The notes beneath the pieces are model-generated. The model was not told where the DNA came from. It did not search any database and saw only the letters and a program-made list of their open reading frames with translations. From positions 1 to 8,316 of the forward strand of contig CAAGLP010000070.1 in assembly GCA_900770805.1 (NCBI GenBank): 8,316 nucleotides of DNA, in the 5' to 3' direction. The position numbers and the translations under genes are program-made. Origin of the DNA: an uncultured Paraprevotella sp. GTDB lineage: Bacteria > Bacteroidota > Bacteroidia > Bacteroidales > Bacteroidaceae. Each line of letters starts with the position of its first letter. Positions within the stretch are counted from its first letter, which is position 1. Shown one piece after another: positions 1 to 5,438 of the stretch.

Positions 1-308
1 ATCAACAGCGCGGTGCGAGCAACGCCAACGCTATCATGCTTGGGATGACGAGGCAGATAGTAGCCATGCAAGCGACGGCCATCCTCGGCCAAAATGAAGG
101 TATCCTTCAACCCCCCGTCGGCACGAATGGAATCCATCCACTCCATTGTCCAAGGGTAGTATTCCCACACCCTCTGCCAGGCTTTTTCCTCCGTCCACGT
201 AGTGTGCCTACGTGCCAGAGCATAATCCACCATATAGAACGATGCTCCTAACAGTAACACCACCAACAGGCAGATGCATATCAAACAATATATCAGTATC
301 TTCTTCAT
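1..308 (-). CDS. Membrane-anchored alpha/beta hydrolase, N-terminal part (cut by the window edge)
   Basis: 102 codons are visible from the ATG at 308-306 and the frame stays open to the left edge, so the C-terminal part, including any catalytic serine, lies outside. The protein starts MKKILIYCLICICLLVVLLL, an uncleaved-looking membrane anchor over residues 1-25 with no clear signal peptidase site. The pattern that follows (YMVDYAL near 26-32, PW..EWMDSI near 52-59, LKDTFILAEDGRRLHGYYLP near 64-83) resembles, from memory, Bacteroidales alpha/beta hydrolases in which a strand and an HGY oxyanion motif come next; the last visible residues TALL fit the start of that strand. The likely role is a periplasm-facing serine hydrolase or esterase of unknown substrate. 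It starts 6 bases after the acyltransferase stop, and AAAGAG overlapping that stop can serve as ribosome binding site, so the two genes are probably translated from one mRNA. The family call is fairly firm; the substrate is not known. Confidence 0.75.
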   Translation of the reverse strand, partial: MKKILIYCLICICLLVVLLLGASFYMVDYALARRHTTWTEEKAWQRVWEYYPWTMEWMDSIRADGGLKDTFILAEDGRRLHGYYLPRHPKHDSVGVARTALL

Positions 309-314
309 CACTCT

Positions 315-1430
315 TTAGATTTTCACAAACACATGAGCCTTGTACATAATCCTGAGGATAAGGAATATAATTAGGTAATTGCCAAAGGCAAGCCACACGT
401 TGTACCAGTCGCCGAGATAGGGTTGTAGGCCATAACTGAGTGATTGTACTATGCTGCGGAAGTTGACCACCTCGCCAAGCATATATGCCACAATGGAGTT
501 TGTGCCATATATCTTTAACCAAGTAAGTCCCCTACTCCATCCCTTCACATCCACAAGCCAGTAGAATAGAGCCATCAGTGCCCAGCACCAGCCTCCAGAT
601 ATAAGGGTCATGCTGGTTGTCCACAGGTGCTTATTGACAGGTGTGTGCATACTGTGCACATAGCCAAAAATAAGCAGGACAACTGATATTACAGCAAGGC
701 GCAGGGCCGTATGCAAACGATATGCACTACCGGATTTAATGACTTGGCCGGCAAAAGCGCCAAGCATCACCGTCACTCCAAAGGTAAGACTGCTCCATAT
801 CCATGTGTAGTGATACCATGGGGCAAAGTGCCACTGACCTTGTTCGTCCCAATATACACCATCACGATGACTGCCAAGGACAGCCCTGTCCACCATCTCG
901 GCAAAGTTGCCATCAGCAGTATAGTCACCACAGAAATGCATAGGTGTCCAGTATATCAACATCAGCAGACAGGTGGCTATAATCTGCGCCCTCTGCCCCA
1001 GGTGGAGCATCAGCATGGAAGCTATCAAATAGCCTGAAGCGATAGCCTGAAGCGTGTTGCTATAGAAACGGAACATCTGTGGATCCAATCCCAAGAGATT
1101 GCCCTGCACCACCATACCAAGAACGAAAAGGATAACGAATCTTTTCAGTATCTTCCTGTATATTGGCCATTTGCTCTCTGCCGTCTTATATTTGGAGAAG
1201 GCAAAGGGCATAGACGCTCCAGCCATGAAGAGGAACAAGGGCATAACCATGTCCCAAAGGTGCAGTCCCTCCCAATCGGCATGAGAGAACCATGCGCCAA
1301 CGGTCTTTAGCCATGGCGCATCCACACGGGCGCATATCTGCATCAATACCGGTTGGAAGAAAACTAAGAGGAAGAGATCAAGACCTCTGAGTATGTCCAA
1401 CGATTCAAGGCGTTTTGAAGTCTGTTGCAT
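315..1430 (-). CDS. DUF5009 / heparan-alpha-glucosaminide N-acetyltransferase-like membrane acyltransferase
   Basis: This is a 371-residue polytopic inner-membrane protein of the DUF5009/COG4299 group, related to human lysosomal HGSNAT, which moves an acetyl group from acetyl-CoA across the membrane onto a sugar amine. Family signatures visible are RLESLDILRGLD (residues 7-18), HADWEG (50-55, with His50 at the position of the proposed acetyl-accepting histidine), WDMVMPLFLFMAGASMPF (59-76), NKHLWTTSMTLISGGWCW (266-283) and KIYGTNSIVAYMLGE (306-320). About ten hydrophobic segments can be counted, near 12-32, 62-78, 94-112, 125-143, 148-163, 211-231, 243-260, 277-293, 307-322 and 345-363. The length fits the family. 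The start is chosen because the LDILRG motif follows within ten residues. In Bacteroidales such genes often lie near glycan-use genes, but no such genes are seen here, so an acyl-sugar substrate is inference. It is the first gene of a pair with the downstream hydrolase; a Bacteroidetes promoter lies about 35 bases upstream. Confidence 0.85.
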   Translation of the reverse strand: MQQTSKRLESLDILRGLDLFLLVFFQPVLMQICARVDAPWLKTVGAWFSHADWEGLHLWDMVMPLFLFMAGASMPFAFSKYKTAESKWPIYRKILKRFVILFVLGMVVQGNLLGLDPQMFRFYSNTLQAIASGYLIASMLMLHLGQRAQIIATCLLMLIYWTPMHFCGDYTADGNFAEMVDRAVLGSHRDGVYWDEQGQWHFAPWYHYTWIWSSLTFGVTVMLGAFAGQVIKSGSAYRLHTALRLAVISVVLLIFGYVHSMHTPVNKHLWTTSMTLISGGWCWALMALFYWLVDVKGWSRGLTWLKIYGTNSIVAYMLGEVVNFRSIVQSLSYGLQPYLGDWYNVWLAFGNYLIIFLILRIMYKAHVFVKI

Positions 1431-1462
1431 GGTGTATAATATCCTTTATTTATGGTTTAGAT

Positions 1463-1553
1463 GCAAAGATACGATTAAGCGAACGGAGACAGAAAGTTAT
1501 TTTAAGTATCCTGAGCGTGAGTATCCTCGCGTTAGCAACGCAAAGATACGATT
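1463..1553 (-). repeat. Duplicated 14-mer containing the promoter -7 box
   Basis: GCAAAGATACGATT (plus strand) occurs exactly twice, at 1463-1476 and 1540-1553, 77 bases apart. Each copy is, on the minus strand, a TATCTTTG -7 box. Only the copy nearer the gene has a good -33 partner at the right distance; the far copy has only a weak T-rich stretch about 25 bases upstream. Next to the far copy, GCGTT-AGC-AACGC (1529-1541) forms a small inverted repeat. The far copy may be a second promoter or a remnant of a duplication. Confidence 0.6.
1464..1495 (-). promoter_or_regulatory. Bacteroidetes-type promoter for the acyltransferase-hydrolase unit
   Basis: Read on the minus strand, TTTC (1495-1492) is followed by 20 bases and TATCTTTG (1471-1464), a full match to the TAnnTTTG -7 consensus of the main Bacteroidetes sigma factor. 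Transcription would start near 1457-1459 and give an untranslated leader of about 28 bases. AAAGGA lies 12 bases before the ATG, a rather long spacing for a Shine-Dalgarno site. Confidence 0.65.
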
Positions 1554-1635
1554 TTTCTTTCAATCCTCCACCCTAAAACCATGAAATCAATACGTACGCT
1601 ACACGTTGCGCACCTACATTTACTTATAAAACGAA

Positions 1636-1674
1636 AATCCGCAACACCTCGCCATTTTTGAGGTGCTGCGGATT
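1636..1674 (-). terminator. Intrinsic terminator, oriented for carB
   Basis: Two 15-base arms (1636-1650 and 1660-1674) flank a 9-base loop. In plus-strand RNA the stem has one A/C mismatch, but in minus-strand RNA the same position is a G-U pair, so all 15 pairs form. On the minus strand the stem runs into TTTTCGTTTT. Both facts point to termination of leftward transcription, i.e. of carB, about 185 bases after its stop and before the acyltransferase promoter. Confidence 0.8.
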
Positions 1675-1775
1675 GTTATTTACTTTTAATGGTTAACGGC
1701 GGGAGTTTTATCCACCCCCCCTCCGCCCTTCGCGCTCGTGCCCCCTTGTCTCAGGGTGACAATGAGAATGAAGGA

Positions 1776-1789
1776 GTTAGAGGTTAGAG
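1776..1789. repeat. Short 7-base tandem repeat (GTTAGAG x2)
   Basis: GTTAGAG is present twice in tandem (1776-1782, 1783-1789), followed by a decayed third unit beginning GTTGCG at 1790. It has the same period as the larger repeat that begins 13 bases downstream but a different unit. Confidence 0.6.
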
Positions 1790-1802
1790 GTTGCGTTTAG
1801 GA

Positions 1803-1851
1803 GATCTGCAATCTGTAATCTGTAATCTGCAATCTGTACTCTGTACTCTAA
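1803..1851. repeat. Heptanucleotide tandem repeat, about seven units
   Basis: Seven consecutive 7-base units are in exact register: GATCTGC, AATCTGT, AATCTGT, AATCTGC, AATCTGT, ACTCTGT, ACTCTAA. Changes fall mainly in the first two and last two bases of the unit, around a TCTG core. The array ends 8 bases before the carB stop codon on its 3' side, so it is in the carB 3' untranslated region. It is a candidate variable-number repeat. Confidence 0.85.
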
Positions 1852-1859
1852 ACATTAAA

Positions 1860-4800
1860 TCAATACTCCTGCCAAGACTTGAGCTGAACATCCTCGAGAG
1901 GCATGCGGCAGAATGCCTCGATGAAGGCGCTTGCCAGGCGTGCATTGGTGATGAGGGGGATGTTGTGGTCTATGGCACCACGACGGATGCGATAACCATT
2001 GGTCTTCTCGCGCTTGGTGTGATCCTTGGGAACATTGACGATGAGGTCTACCTTGTGCTGAGAAATCATATCCATAATGTTGAGCTTGTCGCTACCCTCC
2101 TCATCGGGCCATCCAACGGTGATTGCCTTGGCATTGTTCTCGTTGAGGAAGCGTGCTGTACCCTCGGTAGCATAGATGGTGTAACCTGCCTTGCAGAGAG
2201 CCTGAGCAGCATCGAGCAGAGAAGCCTTCTCCTTGGTGCCACCGCTTGAAAGCATAACGCCCTTGTCCTTAGAAGGAATCTTATAGCCAGTAGAAATCAT
2301 AGAGTTAAGGAGTGCCTCCTCAAAGCTGTCGCCCAAGCAACCTACCTCACCAGTAGAGCTCATGTCTACACCCAAGATAGGATCGGCAGGTGCAAGACGG
2401 TTGAACGAGAACTGGCTGGCCTTAACGCCAATGTGGTCGATGTCGAACACGCTGCTATCGGGCTTGGTGTAGGGAGCATCAAGCATGATGCGTGTAGCTG
2501 TCTCGATGAAGTTGCGCTTCAACACCTTGCTGACAAAGGGGAATGAGCGGCTGGCGCGGAGGTTACACTCGATAACCTTAACGTCGCGACCCTTGGCAAG
2601 ATACTGGATATTGAAGGGACCAGAAATGTTCAACTCTTTGGCAATAGCACGAGAGATACGCTTGATCTGGCGTGTGGTAGCAAAAGAAATCTGCTGAGCG
2701 GGGAAGCACATGGTGGCATCACCACTATGTACACCGGCAAACTCAACGTGCTCAGAGATAGCATACTCTACAATCTCACCATTCTGTGCAACACCGTCGA
2801 ACTCTATCTCGTTGGTCTCAGTCATGAACTCGGAGATAACTACAGGGTACTCCTTGCTCACCTGACTTGCCTCGGCAAGGAAGCGCTCGAGCTCCTCATC
2901 GTTGTGACATACGTTCATGGCAGCACCAGAGAGGACATAAGAGGGACGAACGAGTACGGGATAGCCTACCTCGTCGATGAACTTCTTAACGTCGTCCATG
3001 CTGGTGAGTGCGCTCCAACGGGGCTGATCGATACCAAGCTGATCAAGCATGGCACTGAACTTGCCACGGTTCTCGGCACGGTCAATGCTGACGGGGTTGG
3101 TGCCAAGTACGGGAACTGCCTGACGGAAGAGCTTCATGGCAAGGTTGTTGGGTATCTGACCACCTACGCTGACAATAACGCCACTGGGGCTCTCCAAGTC
3201 GATAACATCGAGAACGCGCTCGAAGCTCAACTCGTCGAAGTAGAGACGGTCGCACATATCATAGTCGGTAGACACGGTCTCGGGGTTGTAGTTAATCATT
3301 ATGCTCTTGTAGCCCAACTTGCGTGCAGTCTGGATAGCATTAACAGACCACCAGTCGAACTCAACACTGGAACCTATACGATAAGCTCCTGAACCAAGCA
3401 CAATTACACTCTTTGAGTTCTGGTAATAGTTTACATCATATCCCTCTACAGCATAAGTCATATAGAGATAGTTGGTGAGGTCGGGATGCTCGCTTGCCAC
3501 GGTGGGGATACGCTTAACAGCAGGCAGGATGCCCAACTTCTTGCGGTACTCACGAACCATAAGGTTCTGGCGCTCCATATTGCCAACGCCGGGAGTGAAT
3601 ACGCAACGTGCTATCTGGAAATCGCTGAAGCCCATCACCTTGGCCTGACGGAGGACATCGGCAGGTACTGCCTCGATGCCGTCGTAGGTCTGAAGCTGGT
3701 GCTTCATATCGACAATATTCTTCAAACGAGAGAGGAACCAGGGATCAATCTTGGTCAATTCCTCGATACGCTCAATGGTGTAGCCCTCCTCCAAAGCCTG
3801 TGCAATGGCGAAGATGCGCAAGTCTGTGGGGTTAGCCAACTCCTCGTCGAGGTCATCGAAGTGAACCTGGTCGTTACATACGAAACCATGCATGCCCTGA
3901 CCTATCATGCGGAGACCCTTCTGGATGATTTCCTCGAAAGAGCGACCGATACTCATGATCTCACCTACTGACTTCATGCTGGAACCAATCTTACGGCTAA
4001 CACCGGCAAACTTGGTGAGGTCCCAACGAGGAATCTTGGCAATGATATAGTCCAACTGGGGAGCGACATAGGCACTGTTGGTGGTGCCCATCTCACCAAT
4101 CTGGTCGAGAGTGTAGCCTAGAGCAATCTTGGCAGCAACGAAAGCCAAAGGATAACCAGTAGCCTTAGAAGCAAGAGCTGAAGAACGGCTCAGACGAGCG
4201 TTGATCTCGATGATACGATAGTCGTTGGTCTCAGCATTGAACGCATACTGGATGTTACACTCACCCACGATGTTGAGGTGACGTACGCACTTAACGGCGA
4301 TATCCTGAAGCATAGCAACCTGATCCTCACGCAGAGTGCAGGTAGATGCTACAACGATGCTCTCACCAGTGTGGATGCCCAGAGGGTCGAAGTTCTCCAT
4401 GCCTGCCACGGTGAAGCAGTGGTCGTTGGCGTCGCGGATAACCTCAAACTCAATCTCCTTCCAGCCCTTCAAACTCTCCTCTACAAGAACCTGGGGTGCA
4501 AAGGTGAATGCGCTCTCGGCAATCTCCTTGAACATCTCCTCGTCCTTGCAGACACCGCTACCCAAACCACCAAGGGCATAGGCACTACGAATCATCACGG
4601 GATAACCAATGCGACGAGCTGTGGCAATGGCATCCTCGATGTTGTTGCATGCCTGGCTAACGGGAGACTTCATGTTTATCTTGTTCAGCTCCTTAACAAA
4701 AAGGTCGCGGTCCTCGGTGTTCATGATGGCCTCCACGCTGGTGCCAAGAACTTCCACACCGTACTCCTGAAGAGTGCCGTTCAAATAGAGCTCTGTACCG

Positions 4801-5087
4801 CAGTTCAGGGCTGTCTGACCACCGAAAGCGAGCAAGATGCCATCGGGGCGTTCCTTCTTGATAACCTCAGTAACAAAGTGTGCATCAACGGGCTGGAAAT
4901 ATACCTTGTCGGCAATGCCTTCACTTGTCTGGATTGTAGCCACATTGGGGTTGATGAGCACAGAATAAATACCCTCCTCGCGCAGAGCCTTCAATGCCTG
5001 TGAACCACTATAGTCAAACTCGCCAGCCTGACCAATCTTCAAAGCGCCACTTCCCAATACGAGAACTTTCTTTAGTTGCTTTTTCAT
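1860..5087 (-). CDS. carB: Carbamoyl-phosphate synthase large subunit
   Basis: This 1075-residue cytoplasmic enzyme makes carbamoyl phosphate from bicarbonate, two ATP and ammonia channelled from the glutaminase subunit CarA, and feeds pyrimidine and arginine synthesis. The length matches the family (about 1070). The first synthetase half starts with VLVLGSGALKIGQAGEFDYSG (8-28) and contains GGQTALN (89-95), ALGGLGSG (171-178), GWKEIEFEV (208-216), GIHTGES (237-243) and EINARLSRSSALASKATG (294-311). The second half repeats the plan: VLGSGAYRIGSSVEFDWW (563-580), GGQIPNN (642-648), RPSYVLSG (714-721), EIEFDGVA (760-767), GVHSGD (785-790) and ECNLRASRSFPFVSK (840-854). An MGS-like allosteric domain occupies about 940-1065 (GTKEKASLLDAAQAL, ATEGTARF, LITNARLASAF). 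The start is supported by the motif beginning at residue 8. No gene for CarA lies next to it. The first half looks closer to eukaryotic CAD-type enzymes than to E. coli CarB. An attenuator-like leader precedes it, and a terminator lies about 185 bases beyond its stop. Confidence 0.97.
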   Translation of the reverse strand: MKKQLKKVLVLGSGALKIGQAGEFDYSGSQALKALREEGIYSVLINPNVATIQTSEGIADKVYFQPVDAHFVTEVIKKERPDGILLAFGGQTALNCGTELYLNGTLQEYGVEVLGTSVEAIMNTEDRDLFVKELNKINMKSPVSQACNNIEDAIATARRIGYPVMIRSAYALGGLGSGVCKDEEMFKEIAESAFTFAPQVLVEESLKGWKEIEFEVIRDANDHCFTVAGMENFDPLGIHTGESIVVASTCTLREDQVAMLQDIAVKCVRHLNIVGECNIQYAFNAETNDYRIIEINARLSRSSALASKATGYPLAFVAAKIALGYTLDQIGEMGTTNSAYVAPQLDYIIAKIPRWDLTKFAGVSRKIGSSMKSVGEIMSIGRSFEEIIQKGLRMIGQGMHGFVCNDQVHFDDLDEELANPTDLRIFAIAQALEEGYTIERIEELTKIDPWFLSRLKNIVDMKHQLQTYDGIEAVPADVLRQAKVMGFSDFQIARCVFTPGVGNMERQNLMVREYRKKLGILPAVKRIPTVASEHPDLTNYLYMTYAVEGYDVNYYQNSKSVIVLGSGAYRIGSSVEFDWWSVNAIQTARKLGYKSIMINYNPETVSTDYDMCDRLYFDELSFERVLDVIDLESPSGVIVSVGGQIPNNLAMKLFRQAVPVLGTNPVSIDRAENRGKFSAMLDQLGIDQPRWSALTSMDDVKKFIDEVGYPVLVRPSYVLSGAAMNVCHNDEELERFLAEASQVSKEYPVVISEFMTETNEIEFDGVAQNGEIVEYAISEHVEFAGVHSGDATMCFPAQQISFATTRQIKRISRAIAKELNISGPFNIQYLAKGRDVKVIECNLRASRSFPFVSKVLKRNFIETATRIMLDAPYTKPDSSVFDIDHIGVKASQFSFNRLAPADPILGVDMSSTGEVGCLGDSFEEALLNSMISTGYKIPSKDKGVMLSSGGTKEKASLLDAAQALCKAGYTIYATEGTARFLNENNAKAITVGWPDEEGSDKLNIMDMISQHKVDLIVNVPKDHTKREKTNGYRIRRGAIDHNIPLITNARLASAFIEAFCRMPLEDVQLKSWQEY

Positions 5088-5167
5088 CGTTGTATCTTGT
5101 ATTATTTTCTATTCTTTCAAATCGTGTCTTACCGAGGTCAACCCCAAAGCATAAGCATTTACATAAG

Positions 5168-5209
5168 AAAAAACCACTCTAACCGGCGGTGATTCACCGG
5201 ATAGAATGG
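5168..5209 (-). terminator. Intrinsic terminator upstream of carB, possible attenuator
   Basis: On the minus strand CCATTCTA (5209-5202) pairs with TAGAGTGG (5181-5174). All eight pairs form in this strand's RNA, one as U-G; in plus-strand RNA it would be a C/A mismatch. Inside, CGGTG-AAT-CACCG (or alternatively CCGG with CCGG) forms an inner stem. Six Ts (5173-5168) follow directly. Leftward transcription would stop about 80 bases before the carB ATG. Its position between the only good leftward promoter and carB suggests attenuation; it could instead simply end a small independent transcript. Confidence 0.75.
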
Positions 5210-5220
5210 CTTTCCATATA

Positions 5221-5277
5221 TCATTCTCTGTCCTCTTTCATGAGGAAGTTAATATGCTTTTCCTTGTACTTATGCAT
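5221..5277 (-). CDS. Putative 18-residue leader peptide or small protein upstream of carB
   Basis: The frame ATG (5277-5275) to TGA (5223-5221) encodes MHKYKEKHINFLMKEDRE, a hydrophilic peptide with four lysines, two histidines and one arginine (codon AGA). AGGA lies 5 bases before the ATG, a good ribosome binding site for a phylum that often lacks one. The frame begins about 15 bases after the predicted transcription start and stops 11 bases before the terminator stem. The order promoter, ribosome site, short frame, terminator, carB is that of a leader-peptide attenuator, though the codons show no run of one amino acid and no U-rich pyrBI-like tract. I do not recognise the peptide from any family. 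It may instead be a free-standing small gene or an untranslated leader in which the frame arose by chance. Confidence 0.4.
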   Translation of the reverse strand: MHKYKEKHINFLMKEDRE

Positions 5278-5298
5278 GAGCTTCCTATTTATCGGGGA

Positions 5299-5330
5299 CA
5301 AAATTATAACATTTTTCTTGATTAAAGAAA
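5299..5330 (-). promoter_or_regulatory. Bacteroidetes-type promoter reading toward carB
   Basis: On the minus strand TTTC (5330-5327), 20 bases, then TAATTTTG (5306-5299) match the -33/TAnnTTTG form, with the same TTTC box and spacing as the promoter at 1464-1495. Transcription would start near 5293, giving a leader of about 205 bases before carB. No comparably good promoter was found between the terminator at 5168 and the carB start; the closest, TATGCTTTG (minus strand, near 5145-5153), has one base too many in the -7 box. Confidence 0.6.
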
Positions 5331-5345
5331 CAAAACAATATCTTT

Positions 5346-5378
5346 TTTCCTCTGATGTTCGATTTATTTATAACTTTG
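5346..5378 (+). promoter_or_regulatory. Bacteroidetes-type promoter for the outer-membrane protein gene
   Basis: TTTC (5346-5349), 21 bases and TAACTTTG (5371-5378) match the -33/TAnnTTTG form. Transcription would start near 5385, about 54 bases before the ATG at 5439. It lies back to back with the leftward carB promoter: the two -33 boxes are 15 bases apart. Confidence 0.65.
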
Positions 5379-5438
5379 CAAACGATAAGACAACATCAGT
5401 CAAAATCAAACATCATTTATACCTTATTATAATTAAAT

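Larger units (their letters stand above)
1675..1859. other. Gene-free, repeat-rich 3' region behind carB
   Basis: No convincing gene is seen between the carB stop and its terminator. The stretch holds two 7-base tandem repeats (listed separately), a C7 run at 1715-1721 within a GC-rich patch (about 1691-1745), and weak hairpins: GGCGGGAG (1698-1705) can pair with CTCCGCC (1721-1727) with one bulge, and TTGTC (1746-1750) with GACAA (1758-1762). On the minus strand the words GTCACCCTGAG and GCGAAGGGCGGAGGG recall dispersed intergenic repeats seen in several Bacteroidetes genomes, but this resemblance is only an impression. If the terminator at 1636-1674 is used, the stretch is the carB 3' untranslated region. 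Confidence 0.5.

Noticed and set aside
208..522. A minus-strand frame overlapping the acyltransferase end and the hydrolase start
   Set aside because: It is out of frame with both recognisable proteins.
1741..1762. Resemblance to a dispersed GTCACCCTGAG-type intergenic element
   Set aside because: Only short words match from memory and no second copy is in the window, so it is mentioned in the spacer entry but not called as an element.
1788..1857. A 23-codon minus-strand frame (starting MFRV) across the heptamer repeat behind carB
   Set aside because: A 7-base repeat leaves a frame open by period, and there is no ribosome site or known relative.
4278..5003. Long plus-strand frames inside carB (also 2727-3392, 3486-3971 and 1791-2249)
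   Set aside because: All are antisense to the fully conserved carB reading frame and show no recognisable protein pattern; long shadows are expected opposite a large gene with strong codon bias.
5128..5153. TTGACC on the minus strand (near 5133-5138) and TATGCTTTG as a possible proximal carB promoter
   Set aside because: TTGACC has no -10 partner at a proper distance, and TATGCTTTG has three rather than two bases between TA and TTTG and overlaps poorly with a -33 box.
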